Assembly (NCBI RefSeq): GCF_002975205.1
Contig: NZ_PCOC01000001.1
Coordinates: forward strand, 2,046,001 to 2,110,000
DNA from: Ochrobactrum vermis
GTDB taxonomy: Bacteria; Pseudomonadota; Alphaproteobacteria; Rhizobiales; Rhizobiaceae
DNA: 64,000 bases
Direction: 5' to 3'
Shown here: piece after piece, positions 36,060 to 44,560 of the stretch
How the letters are laid out: every line of letters starts with the position of its first letter
Position numbering within the stretch: position 1 is the first letter of the stretch
The notes under the pieces: model-generated
The model's database searches: none
Seen by the model: the letters and a program-made list of their open reading frames with translations, nothing else
Told to the model about the DNA's origin: nothing
Program-made: the position numbers and the translations under genes

Positions 36060-36467
36060 TTATCGCTTCCTCTCACGGAAACCCGCTTCCAGCGTGTTTC
36101 CGTCGGGATCGAAGACCAGTGCCGCGTAGTAGCCCATCTCCTCCGGCCCCTGATAGCCGGGACCGCCGCTGTCCTTGCCGCCCGCTTTCAGTGCGGTTTG
36201 ATGAAAAGCCTCAACCGCCTCGCGGCTTCCGGCCGTAAACATCAGATGCAAGCGGTCGCCGGGCTTGTCCTCGCCATCACCTGCCCCATCCGGACCGCCA
36301 TGGATCCACAAAAACGGAACAGGCGCCCGCTCTCCCCCGCTGACGAAGAAGCCGGTGCCTGAGCGGGCAATGACCTCCAGGCCAAGTTCGGGCATGCAGC
36401 TTTCATAAAAGGAAAGGCTGCGATTGACGTTACGGGCTTTGAATCCGATGTGATCGAAGAGCGACAT
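36060..36467 (-). CDS. VOC/glyoxalase-family protein
   Basis: Small VOC-fold protein of 135 residues. LFDHIGFKARNVNRSLSFYESCMPELG at the N-terminus and GYYAALVFDPDGNTLEAGFRE at the C-terminus are the two halves of the fold, with metal-type His and Glu positions kept. Function (lyase, resistance, dioxygenase) cannot be told. It is convergent with metI, four bases apart. The start at 36467 has a weak ribosome site. Confidence 0.82.
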   Translation of the reverse strand: MSLFDHIGFKARNVNRSLSFYESCMPELGLEVIARSGTGFFVSGGERAPVPFLWIHGGPDGAGDGEDKPGDRLHLMFTAGSREAVEAFHQTALKAGGKDSGGPGYQGPEEMGYYAALVFDPDGNTLEAGFRERKR

Positions 36468-36502
36468 GAGATTCAATATATCGCGCCTAGCTATAAAGAA
36501 AA

Positions 36503-36531
36503 GCGGCGCTTCCATTTTTGGGAAACGCCGC
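36503..36531 (-). terminator. Hairpin with U-rich tail upstream of the VOC gene
   Basis: GCGGCG and TTCC pair with GGAA and CGCCGC around an ATTTTT loop. On the minus strand it is followed by TTTTCTTT. It would end transcription from the TPR gene, and lies 36 bases before the VOC start. Confidence 0.65.
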
Positions 36532-36589
36532 AATCACTCTTCAATGCTTGGTAATACGAGAGCCTGAATCAAAAAGCGGCATGTGTGTG

Positions 36590-36692
36590 GGAAATGGTGA
36601 TTTTCGAGTACCGGAGCGCAGTGTACTTTGGGTACATGAGCACCGGAACGGAGATAAATTGCCATTTGCAGCTGCACAGGACGACTTTTGGA
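36590..36692. repeat. REP-like palindromic element, copy A
   Basis: It shares with 42604-42710 the blocks GGGAAATGG, TCGAG-ACCGGAGCG, TGTACT, GTACATGAGCACCGGAA and GCCATTTGCAG. The centre GTGTAC/GTACAT is palindromic and flanked by ACCGG blocks. It lies just beyond the stop of the TPR gene. Confidence 0.8.
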
Positions 36693-36706
36693 ACAGGCTC
36701 TGAAAG

Positions 36707-37567
36707 TTATCCGCGCGTCCGTGCCAGACCATCCTTTGCCGGCTGGTATTTCGGGTCAAGCTGTACAGCCCGCGAATAGGAATTTGCAGCCTTGGCCTTG
36801 TCACCATTGTGTTCGTAAACGAGCGCCTGGTTGGCCCAGCTTTCCGCGATGCCCTGGTCGAGCGTGATGGCCGTGTTGAAATCGTCGAAGGCATTGTCGT
36901 AGTCGCCAAGTGCGACATAGGAAATGCCGCGACCGTTATAAGGTTCCGGCGCCGTGGAATTGAGCGAGATTGCCTTGGAGAAATCCTCGATAGCCTGCTT
37001 GTGCTGGCCTTTCGCCTGATAGATCAGGCCGCGATTGTGATAAGCGCGACCGTCCGTCGTCTGCAGGGAAATGGCCTGATTGAAGTCGCTGAGTGCCTGA
37101 TCGAGACGTCCGGCCTGACGATAGACATTGCCGCGCCCGATATAGGCAGCATCATATTGTCCATTGAGCTGGATGGCCTTGCTGTAATCCTGCACGGCCT
37201 TGGTGCTGTCGCCCATATAGCGATAGACCAGCGCGCGGTTGGCATAGGCCTGATAGAAATTCGGGTTGAGCGCAATCGCCTGATCGAAATCGCGCAGCGC
37301 TTCCTTGTAACGCCCGGATTTTCCATAGGCGGAGCCGCGCACATTGTAGCCTTCCGGATCACGCGGATTGCTCTGGATCACGCTCGTCAGCGAACTGATG
37401 TTCTCGCTCGATCCCTGCGCACGGTCGACCGTACTCAGTGCCGTCGTCGTGGAGCTTTGGCAGCCCGCTACGGTCAAAGCCAGAAGTGCGGCGGCAATGA
37501 TGAGGCCATTTCGACCTGTTCCACCCAATGCCTCAATTCCCGAAACTTTCGTTCCAGACGATTGCAT
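36707..37567 (-). CDS. TPR-repeat lipoprotein
   Basis: Predicted lipoprotein of about 286 residues. A hydrophobic signal ends in a lipobox around LTVAGC, then about six or seven TPR units (each 34 residues, with PEGYNVRGSAYGKSGRYKEAL- and AYANRALVYRYMGD-like sequence). It may bind a periplasmic partner; NlpI-like proteins have the same plan. Two ATG starts (37567 and 37597) are possible and neither has a clear ribosome site. It ends near the REP-like element. Confidence 0.83.
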   Translation of the reverse strand: MQSSGTKVSGIEALGGTGRNGLIIAAALLALTVAGCQSSTTTALSTVDRAQGSSENISSLTSVIQSNPRDPEGYNVRGSAYGKSGRYKEALRDFDQAIALNPNFYQAYANRALVYRYMGDSTKAVQDYSKAIQLNGQYDAAYIGRGNVYRQAGRLDQALSDFNQAISLQTTDGRAYHNRGLIYQAKGQHKQAIEDFSKAISLNSTAPEPYNGRGISYVALGDYDNAFDDFNTAITLDQGIAESWANQALVYEHNGDKAKAANSYSRAVQLDPKYQPAKDGLARTRG

Positions 37568-38003
37568 CACCTTTAAGCGCGTGGGCAACGACTGCATTCC
37601 TTTCAGCTCGCATATGGGGCGCAAGGCCCTTCTGCTTCTACTCCATCCCCGTAGCCAGCCCAATTTCGAGGGCCCGCCCCAGCCGGACTGTTCTGTCTGT
37701 TACGACACCATACTGGCCTCAACCACCAGATAAAAACAGCAAAAAGGCGGCATTGTCTTCAGCTTGGTTTACTTTTGGATAGCCCGCCTGACAGTTGGGT
37801 GTCCTAATTATTTGTTTTTACACATATTGGCACACGAGAAGTCCAGAAACTTTTCGTAACGCCGCATTAAAAATAGAAACCTGAACAAATGAAAATGAAT
37901 CTGGCTGACATAAAACCGCTTCGCATGGTGCCGGAAACGGTCTCAAATATCTGAGGTCAAAACGTGCAAAATCCGGCGCAAGCGGAAGCCAGCACCGGAA
38001 AGC
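37568..38003. other. Intergenic region between the TPR gene and rpsU terminator
   Basis: About 440 bp with no gene I can support. The two flanking genes both run leftward. TPR transcription should begin here. The GCTTCGCATGGTGCCGGAAACGGT stretch near 37920 may be a worn mosaic repeat. Confidence 0.3.
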
Positions 38004-38037
38004 AAAAAAGGCGCTGTTCAACAGCGCCTGTTTTTAA
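38004..38037 (-). terminator. Rho-independent terminator after rpsU
   Basis: AGGCGCTGTT-g-AACAGCGCC stem on the minus strand followed by TTTTTTGC. The plus strand also has TTTTTAAA after the stem, so it may work in both directions. Confidence 0.85.
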
Positions 38038-38043
38038 AGTCGA

Positions 38044-38271
38044 TCAGCGAGCGCCTGGACGGCCGCCGATGAGGCCTTCACGCTGTGCGCGCTTACGGGC
38101 CAGCTTGCGTGCGCGACGAACGGCTTCTGCCTTTTCGCGGGCGCGCTTTTCGGACGGCTTTTCATAGTGGCCGCGCATCTTCATTTCGCGGAAGATACCT
38201 TCGCGCTGCATCTTTTTCTTGAGAGCGCGGAGAGCCTGATCAACATTATTATCGCGGACGAGTACCTGCAC
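38044..38271 (-). CDS. rpsU: 30S ribosomal protein S21
   Basis: Small basic protein of 75 residues: [55 protein letters not shown] is the S21 family in its alphaproteobacterial form with a long Arg/Lys tail ending GGRPGAR. The start is a GTG at 38271 with GGGAA five bases upstream; a longer frame reaching 38361 has no support. It stands alone, with its own terminator, and is expected to be strongly transcribed. Confidence 0.93.
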   Translation of the reverse strand: MQVLVRDNNVDQALRALKKKMQREGIFREMKMRGHYEKPSEKRAREKAEAVRRARKLARKRAQREGLIGGRPGAR

Positions 38272-38626
38272 GTGTATTCCCGTATCGGTTAGAATTTCGG
38301 TTAAGCCTGAGGCCGTTAGGGGGTCTTTTAACGATTTCAGCCGGTCTGACCGGCCGATCAACGCCCAAAGGCTCCCAAGCTTCGCAACGGATACGCTGCA
38401 AATTGGTCGTGGCTATTACCAGAAAGAGCCTAGCCTGTCCACCTCAAGATGCAACTTTGCCCACCGGCTTGCGCGAAATACCGGCTTGCACACGATTTAC
38501 TATAGTCGCAGTCACACGAATAGGCTAAGCGACCCGTGTTTCCCGCATAATTCAGCCTCAATGACTGCCCATAGCATTTTGCCAGCAAACCGATAGTACC
38601 TCCTCTCATTTTATCCGATTCTCCTG
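38272..38626. promoter_or_regulatory. Divergent region upstream of rpsU and the membrane hydrolase gene
   Basis: A 355-bp gap that must contain the rpsU promoter. I find no gene, tRNA or clear palindrome. Direct assignment of -35/-10 sites was not possible. Confidence 0.3.
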
Positions 38627-39823
38627 ATGCCCCTCCGCAAACGACTCGTTATCCAGTTCACAGGCTATGAAGGCCTGCACCCCAAGGCCGTCCGCGTGCG
38701 TCACGCGCAGATGTTGAAGGATTTCGACCGCCTATGGAAAGCAAAAACCAAGCTTCCGCCCATGACGGAGGAGCCTGACGATTGTGGCACGACGACCGCC
38801 CTCACTGTGGGCAATGGCTGGCAAACGGAAACGGAGTTCTGCCAGTTCGGCGCGGCGGATATTTTCGATGATTATGCCGCGCGCTCGACGCCGAAGCGCA
38901 TGCTGACCGGCTTTCACGCATTCTTGAACATTTTATTCACAGGAACGCTGTGGCGTTATCTGATCACAAGCTGGCGCTTTGTCCTGTTTTTCATGTGGCC
39001 GTTTCTGCTGTCGCTGGCGATTCTGGCTGTCGCGGCCCTGCTGGCCTTCGCACCGATGGCAGCAGGTCTTTCGGCCTTGCATCTTCTCTGGTCGGCTCCG
39101 CTTGCCGCCATCGTCGCAACCCTGCTCGTGCGCAAGCCCGGCGACCGGTTTTTCATGTCCTATCTGCTCGATGACTGGTCGGCGGCCTATGATCGTATTC
39201 ACAGTCGCAATGAGAAGCTCAACCAGCGGCGCAAGGCTTTCGCCGAAGCCATGAAGCGGAAGATCGAAACCAGCAACGCCGATGAAGTCATCATCGTTGC
39301 GCATAGTCTCGGCACGGTTCCGGCTGTGGAAGCGCTTGCCGACCTCCAGCGCGAGCGTCCTGACCTACTGGCAAAGCAGCCGGTTTCGCTGCTCGCCATC
39401 GGCTCCTGCCTGATGATGATCGCCCTGCACCCCAAGACGAAATCATTGCGCGAGGATGTGCGGGTGGTGATCGAGGAGAGCCCGGTCCTGTGGTCGGAAT
39501 TCCAGGTGCTGACCGACATCATTCACTTCTACGGTTCGGACCCGACCAAGGTTCTGAAGCTGAAGACAGCCAACCCTCCGCTCATCAACCGCATCCGCTT
39601 CAAGCACGTCCACAGCGACAACCGCTACAAGCGATCGAAGGGCAATTTCTTCCTGATGCACCTTCTCTACATGCGCGGGGCGGAGAAGAAGAATTTCTAC
39701 GATTTCGGCATGTTCCTGCACGGACCGTTTTTCTTTCGCGACCTGATGACCACGCATAAAGAAAAAGCCGCCCCTCTCGATGAAGAAGGACGGCTTCCCG
39801 TTCAATATAGCGACGCAGCTTAG
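38627..39823 (+). CDS. Membrane protein with alpha/beta-hydrolase (lipase-like) domain
   Basis: A 398-residue protein. Residues 1-100 are soluble; RFVLFFMWPFLLSLAILAVAALLAFA and a second segment near 140-165 form a helical hairpin; residues 170-398 are soluble, with AHSLGTVPAVEAL near 225, an A-H-S-x-G nucleophile elbow, and basic stretches near the C-terminus. I do not recognise a named family. It may be a cytoplasmic-face lipase or esterase. The ATG is not preceded by a strong ribosome site. It is convergent with a MaoC gene, ten bases apart. Confidence 0.7.
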   Translation: MPLRKRLVIQFTGYEGLHPKAVRVRHAQMLKDFDRLWKAKTKLPPMTEEPDDCGTTTALTVGNGWQTETEFCQFGAADIFDDYAARSTPKRMLTGFHAFLNILFTGTLWRYLITSWRFVLFFMWPFLLSLAILAVAALLAFAPMAAGLSALHLLWSAPLAAIVATLLVRKPGDRFFMSYLLDDWSAAYDRIHSRNEKLNQRRKAFAEAMKRKIETSNADEVIIVAHSLGTVPAVEALADLQRERPDLLAKQPVSLLAIGSCLMMIALHPKTKSLREDVRVVIEESPVLWSEFQVLTDIIHFYGSDPTKVLKLKTANPPLINRIRFKHVHSDNRYKRSKGNFFLMHLLYMRGAEKKNFYDFGMFLHGPFFFRDLMTTHKEKAAPLDEEGRLPVQYSDAA

Positions 39824-39833
39824 TCTCGGCTAC

Positions 39834-40310
39834 TCAGCTTTCTGGCGGCTCCACGACGGCAATCGTCAGCCATGTCGCTGTCAGCGCCGGCTTCAGCGCG
39901 TTCTCGATTTCGAGCGTCACATCATAATGATTGACCACCCGGCCTGACGGGCGGATATCCGCATCGGCAAGCTTGAAGCGAGCCCGCACGCGTGCGCCGG
40001 TCTTGACCGGGGACTGGAAGCGCAGCTTGTCGAAGCCATAATTGATGCCCATCGTGGCACCTTCCAGCATCGGCAGCGCTTCATAAGCCAATGTCGAAAG
40101 CAGCGATAGGGTCAGAAAGCCGTGCGCGATGGTGCCGCCAAAAGGCGTTTCCTTGGCAGCGCGTTCCGGATCGACGTGAATGAACTGATGATCGTCGGTT
40201 GCATCCGCGAACTGGTTGATCATTTCCTGCGTGACTTCGCGCCACTCGGAACATCCGATTTCCGTGCCGATTGCCTCGCGCAACTGGTCGAGCGTGATTG
40301 CATCTTTCAT
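39834..40310 (-). CDS. MaoC-family (R)-hydratase-like protein
   Basis: Hot-dog fold dehydratase of 158 residues similar to NodN/MaoC enzymes. FADATDDHQFIHVDPERAAKETPFGGTIAHGFLTLSLL contains the hydratase active-site Asp and His. Substrate is probably an enoyl-CoA; no acyl-CoA genes are nearby. It lies 50 bp downstream of the HAD phosphatase gene on the same strand. Confidence 0.87.
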   Translation of the reverse strand: MKDAITLDQLREAIGTEIGCSEWREVTQEMINQFADATDDHQFIHVDPERAAKETPFGGTIAHGFLTLSLLSTLAYEALPMLEGATMGINYGFDKLRFQSPVKTGARVRARFKLADADIRPSGRVVNHYDVTLEIENALKPALTATWLTIAVVEPPES

Positions 40311-40360
40311 TCGCGGCTATTCCTGCTGATGTGATTTGCCTTGTGTTTAAATCAAAAAGT

Positions 40361-41032
40361 TCAGGCAGCAACCAGAATTTCCCGGGCAATATCATCCCAG
40401 TGCGAGAAAACCTGATGCGCGCCCTTGCCCGACAATTTTTCGGCGTGCCCGGCATAGGTATGTCCGCCGCCTGTATAGCCAAACGCGGTCATGCCCGCTG
40501 CAATCGCGCCCTCGACACCGAAGGGCGAATCCTCGATCACCACGCAACGAGCCGGATCGACACCCATCTTGGTCGCAGCAAACAGGAACAGATCCGGCGC
40601 AGGCTTGCCGCGCTTGACCATGCTGGATGAATAGACCGCGTCGCCGAAATAACGGCTGATGCCGGTTTTTTCCAGGCTGAACGCGATACGCTCGGGCTGC
40701 GAAGACGAAGCCACGCAGCGCTTCTGCGGCAACTCACGCAGAAAATCTGCAATACCGATTGTCGGCTCCAGCGCTTCCGCAAACAGCGTTCTGGTGGCTG
40801 GCCAGAACTCGCCGTCAACGCCGTCCGGCAGACGATGCCCGGTCATGTCCTCGATCATCTTCATGATGTCGGCCTGCTTCATGCCGATGCCCTTGGCGAC
40901 CGTGCCGTGCGGCAATTCCATACCGTGATTGGCATAGACCCGCTCGAACGCAAGACAGGAAAGCGGCTCGCTATCGACGAGAACGCCGTCGCAATCGAAA
41001 ATCACAAGATCGAAAGGGGATACGCTGCTCAT
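40361..41032 (-). CDS. HAD-superfamily phosphatase (subfamily IA)
   Basis: Predicted phosphatase or phosphoglucomutase-like HAD enzyme of 223 residues. DCDGVLVDSEPL with Asp13 and Asp15 is motif I, ASSSQPERI near 112 motif II, and KRGKPAPDLFLFAATKMGV and VIEDSPFGVEGAIAAGM motifs III and IV. A helical cap lies between I and II. It is divergent from the SAF-domain dehydrogenase, and a perfect inverted repeat separates the two genes, which suggests common control. Substrate unknown. Confidence 0.87.
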   Translation of the reverse strand: MSSVSPFDLVIFDCDGVLVDSEPLSCLAFERVYANHGMELPHGTVAKGIGMKQADIMKMIEDMTGHRLPDGVDGEFWPATRTLFAEALEPTIGIADFLRELPQKRCVASSSQPERIAFSLEKTGISRYFGDAVYSSSMVKRGKPAPDLFLFAATKMGVDPARCVVIEDSPFGVEGAIAAGMTAFGYTGGGHTYAGHAEKLSGKGAHQVFSHWDDIAREILVAA

Positions 41033-41099
41033 TTTGGCTCCAGTGGCCCTATAAAGGGATGCCTATTTTGTCGCGCAGATTGGGGGTGCGCGTCTGTCA

Positions 41100-41145
41100 G
41101 TGTTGATATAGAGACTGTTCATCTATTACGCATCTATATCAACAC
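41100..41145. promoter_or_regulatory. Perfect 13-bp inverted repeat, candidate operator
   Basis: GTGTTGATATAGA (41100-41112) and TCTATATCAACAC (41133-41145) are exact reverse complements separated by 20 bp. They lie in the 167-bp divergent gap, 68 bp from the HAD start and 55 bp from the dehydrogenase start. No U-tract follows, so an operator for an unlinked regulator is more likely than a terminator. Confidence 0.7.
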
Positions 41146-41199
41146 AAGCGTGACAAATTTATCTCGCCTGTGTGGCTTTGACATTTTGCGGAGAGTTTC

Positions 41200-42516
41200 A
41201 TGACGACAAATGTGGCACTGGTGGGACTGGCGCGCGATCTCGCAGCGCGGGCTGAAACCGGCAAGCCGATCCGCATCGGTCTGATTGGCGCAGGCGAAAT
41301 GGGCACTGACATCGTCACGCAGGTCGCGCGGATGCAGGGCATCGAGGTCGGCGCGCTTTCCGCCCGAAGGCTCCCCAACACGTTCAAGGCCGTCCGCACC
41401 GCCTATGGCGATGAAGACAATGCGCAGGAAGCCAATAGCGAAGCGGCAATGATCCGCGCCATCGAGAACGGCAAGATCGCCGTCACCGGCGACAATGACC
41501 TGATCCTTTCCAACCCGCTGATTGATGTCGTCATCGACGCCACCGGCATTCCGGAAGTGGGTGCAGAAACCGGCATCAAGGCAATCCGCAACGGCAAGCA
41601 TCTCGTGATGATGAATGTCGAAGCCGATGTCACCATTGGTCCCTATCTCAAGGCTGAAGCCGACAAGCAGGGCGTGATCTATTCGCTGGGCGCGGGCGAC
41701 GAGCCGTCATCCTGCATGGAGCTGATCGAATTCGTGTCCGCCATGGGTCACAAGGTCGTGGCGGCTGGCAAGGGTAAGAACAATCCGCTCAATTTCGACG
41801 CGATCCCCGACGATTATCAGGAAGAGGCGGACCGCCGGAACATGAATGTCCGCCTGCTGGTGGAATTCGTCGACGGCTCCAAGACCATGGTTGAAATGGC
41901 GGCCATCGCCAACGCCACCGGACTTGTGCCCGACATTGCTGGCATGCACGGCCCCAAGGCCGCAATCGACGAGCTGAACCGCACCCTGATCCCGAAGGAA
42001 GACGGCGGCGTTCTCAACAAATCGGGCGTGGTCGATTATTCCATCGGGCGCGGCGTATCGCCGGGCGTCTTCGTCATCGCCAAGATGGAACATCCCCGCC
42101 TGGTCGAGCGTCTGGAAGATCTGAAGATGGGCAAAGGCCCCTATTTCACCTTCCACCGTCCCTTCCACCTCACCTCGCTGGAAGTGCCGCTGACCGTGGC
42201 GCGCGTCGTGCTGCATGGCAAGACCGACATGGTGCCACTGCCGAAGCCGGTGGCGGAAGTCTGCGCGGTTGCCAAGAAGGATTTGCAGCCCGGCGACCGT
42301 CTCGATGCCATTGGCCAATATTGCTATCGCTCGTGGATCATGACGACGCCTGAAGCCCGTGCGGCCAAGGCCATTCCCTGCGGCCTGCTTCAGAACGGCT
42401 CGGTCATCGCGCCGATCAAGAAGGGCGAACTCATCACCTATGCCAATGCTGCGCCGCAGCCCGGCTCGAAGATAGCCGAACTGCGCGCTTTGCAAGACAA
42501 GATGATCTACGGCTAA
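41200..42516 (+). CDS. NAD(P)-dependent oxidoreductase with SAF domain
   Basis: Protein of 438 residues. The N-terminal Rossmann fold has GLIGAGEMGTDIVTQ at 28-42 and DVVIDATGIPEVGAETGIKAI. A middle catalytic domain contains LGAGDEPSSCMELIEF. The C-terminal part has a SAF-like segment (AKKDLQPGDRLDAIG). Homoserine-dehydrogenase-like families with this plan act on sugar-derived keto acids, but I cannot name the substrate. The ATG follows a GGAG at close range. The gene ends at a strong terminator. Confidence 0.8.
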   Translation: MTTNVALVGLARDLAARAETGKPIRIGLIGAGEMGTDIVTQVARMQGIEVGALSARRLPNTFKAVRTAYGDEDNAQEANSEAAMIRAIENGKIAVTGDNDLILSNPLIDVVIDATGIPEVGAETGIKAIRNGKHLVMMNVEADVTIGPYLKAEADKQGVIYSLGAGDEPSSCMELIEFVSAMGHKVVAAGKGKNNPLNFDAIPDDYQEEADRRNMNVRLLVEFVDGSKTMVEMAAIANATGLVPDIAGMHGPKAAIDELNRTLIPKEDGGVLNKSGVVDYSIGRGVSPGVFVIAKMEHPRLVERLEDLKMGKGPYFTFHRPFHLTSLEVPLTVARVVLHGKTDMVPLPKPVAEVCAVAKKDLQPGDRLDAIGQYCYRSWIMTTPEARAAKAIPCGLLQNGSVIAPIKKGELITYANAAPQPGSKIAELRALQDKMIYG

Positions 42517-42541
42517 CCCAGCCTCATGAGTTAAACAAAAA

Positions 42542-42567
42542 GGGCGGCTCGAAGCCGCCCTTTTTGT
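42542..42567 (+). terminator. Rho-independent terminator after the SAF dehydrogenase
   Basis: GGGCGGCT-tcga-AGCCGCCC (here with CGAA in the loop) is followed by TTTTTGTTG. It also carries AAAAA upstream, so it could terminate both strands. Confidence 0.88.
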
Positions 42568-42603
42568 TGTTCTCCAACCAGGCGCCGCGGCCTTATGAGA
42601 TTC

Positions 42604-42710
42604 GGGGAAATGGCGTGCCGAAAATGGTGGGGTTCGAGAACCGGAGCGGAATGTACTGAACGTACATGAGCACCGGAAGCGCAGAACCGCGCCATTTGCA
42701 GGCCGCCAGA
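42604..42710. repeat. REP-like palindromic element, copy B
   Basis: Homologous to copy A at 36590: TCGAGAACCGGAGCG, ATGTACTGAACGTACAT, GAGCACCGGAA and GCCATTTGCAGGCC. It lies in the convergent gap between the SAF dehydrogenase and pntB. About three quarters of positions match over 70 bp by eye. Confidence 0.8.
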
Positions 42711-42727
42711 ACCCGAATATCGAAGGC

Positions 42728-44128
42728 CTAGTGATCAAGCGCTTTCACAATACTCTCCACCATCTTCTTCGCATCGGCGAAGAGCATCATGGTGTTGTCG
42801 CGGAAGAACAGTTCGTTTTCCACGCCAGCATAGCCGGAGCCCATGCCGCGCTTGATGAACAGAACCGTGCCGGCCTTGTCGACATCGAGGATCGGCATGC
42901 CGAAGATCGGTGACTTCGGATCGGTCTTCGCCGCCGGATTGGTGACGTCGTTCGCGCCGATCACGAAAGCCACATCGGCCTGCGCGAATTCCGAATTGAT
43001 GTCTTCCAGCTCGAACACTTCATCGTAAGGCACGTTGGCCTCGGCCAGAAGCACGTTCATATGGCCCGGCATACGACCGGCCACCGGATGGATGGCGTAT
43101 TTGACTTCCACGCCTTCGGCCTTGAGCTTGTCGGCCATTTCACGCAGCGCGTGCTGGGCCTGCGCCACCGCCATACCATAGCCCGGCACGATGATGACCT
43201 TGGAAGCGTTCTTCATGATGAAGGCCGCATCGTCGGCAGAACCCTGCTTGACCGGACGCTGTTCGACCTCGCCAGTCGGACCGCCAGACGTATCGCCGCC
43301 AAAGCCGCCAAGAATGACCGAGATGAACGAACGGTTCATGCCCTTACACATGATGTAGGACAGGATCGCACCCGACGAGCCGACCAGCGCACCGGTGATG
43401 ATGAGCGCCAGATTGCCAAGCGTGAAGCCGATACCTGCCGCTGCCCAGCCCGAATAGGAATTGAGCATGGAAACCACGACCGGCATGTCCGCGCCGCCGA
43501 TTGGCACGATGATCAGCACACCGAATACCAGCGACAGAAGCACGATCAGCCAGAACACGAAATGGCTTTCGGTATTCACCAGCACAACGACCAGCAACAC
43601 AATGGCTGCGGCAAGAGCCGCGTTGATGACATGACGTCCCGGCAGCATGATTGGCTTGCCCGACATGCGACCGTCAAGCTTGAGGAAGGCGATGATCGAG
43701 CCGGTGAAGGTGATCGCGCCAATGGCCACACCCAGCGACATTTCGATCAGCGCCTGACCGTGGATCTGGCCAACTTCGCCGATACCGAAGGAATGCGGCG
43801 AGTAAATTGCGGCAGCGGCCACCAGAACGGCAGCAAGACCGATCAGCGAGTGGAACGCGGCAACGAGCTGCGGCATGGCCGTCATGGCGATGCGGCGCGC
43901 GATGACTGCACCGACACCGCCACCAATGGCGATGCCAAGGACGATCAATGCCAGACCGCCAAAGCTTGGACGCGCTAGCAGAAGCGTGGTGACGATGGAA
44001 ATCGCCATACCGATCATGCCGTACATATTGCCCTGACGGCTGGTCGTCGGATGCGACAGGCCGCGCAGCGCCAGAATGAACAGCACGCCGGAGACGAGAT
44101 AAAGGAAGGCTGCGAGATTAACGCTCAT
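42728..44128 (-). CDS. pntB: NAD(P) transhydrogenase subunit beta
   Basis: Membrane subunit of the proton-translocating transhydrogenase, 466 residues. About nine helices fill residues 1-260 and carry the proton path. The C-terminal NADP(H)-binding domain III has VIIVPGYGMAVAQAQH, HPVAGRMPGHMNVLLAEANVPYDEV and VIGANDVTNPAA, all diagnostic. It follows pntA2 by 12 bp as the last gene of the operon. It couples proton re-entry to NADPH formation. Confidence 0.95.
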   Translation of the reverse strand: MSVNLAAFLYLVSGVLFILALRGLSHPTTSRQGNMYGMIGMAISIVTTLLLARPSFGGLALIVLGIAIGGGVGAVIARRIAMTAMPQLVAAFHSLIGLAAVLVAAAAIYSPHSFGIGEVGQIHGQALIEMSLGVAIGAITFTGSIIAFLKLDGRMSGKPIMLPGRHVINAALAAAIVLLVVVLVNTESHFVFWLIVLLSLVFGVLIIVPIGGADMPVVVSMLNSYSGWAAAGIGFTLGNLALIITGALVGSSGAILSYIMCKGMNRSFISVILGGFGGDTSGGPTGEVEQRPVKQGSADDAAFIMKNASKVIIVPGYGMAVAQAQHALREMADKLKAEGVEVKYAIHPVAGRMPGHMNVLLAEANVPYDEVFELEDINSEFAQADVAFVIGANDVTNPAAKTDPKSPIFGMPILDVDKAGTVLFIKRGMGSGYAGVENELFFRDNTMMLFADAKKMVESIVKALDH

Positions 44129-44140
44129 AATGGTTCAGCC

Positions 44141-44560
44141 TCACTTTTCTTTTTTCTTGTACATGGCGAGCATGCGCTGGGTGACCAGGAAGCCGCCAAA
44201 AATGTTGACGCTCGCCAGAATGAGCGCAATGAAACCGAAGCCGGTTGCCCAGCCCGAAAGCGAAAGGCCGACGGCCAGAAGCGCGCCCACCACGATCACC
44301 GATGAAATGGCGTTGGTAACGGCCATCAGCGGGGTGTGCAGCGCAGGCGTAACCGACCACACGACGTAATAGCCGACGAAAATCGACAGGATGAAAATCG
44401 CAAAGCGGAACACGAACGGATCGATCGCGCCGCCCGATGCGGCATGCGCAGCAGCCGCCGCAGCATCGCCCAGACCACCGGCATTTTCCGCAGCCTGACG
44501 AACGGCGTCTGCGGCCTGGTTCAAGCTCTCAAGAGCTTTATCGAGACTAGTTTCGGCCAT
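44141..44560 (-). CDS. pntAB: NAD(P) transhydrogenase subunit alpha part 2
   Basis: Membrane part of the split alpha subunit, 139 residues. Residues 1-50 are polar and Ala-rich, then three helices: [35 protein letters not shown] and [23 protein letters not shown] are characteristic. Splitting of PntA into soluble and membrane genes is normal in alphaproteobacteria. The ATG overlaps the pntA1 stop (TAATG). Confidence 0.93.
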   Translation of the reverse strand: MAETSLDKALESLNQAADAVRQAAENAGGLGDAAAAAAHAASGGAIDPFVFRFAIFILSIFVGYYVVWSVTPALHTPLMAVTNAISSVIVVGALLAVGLSLSGWATGFGFIALILASVNIFGGFLVTQRMLAMYKKKEK

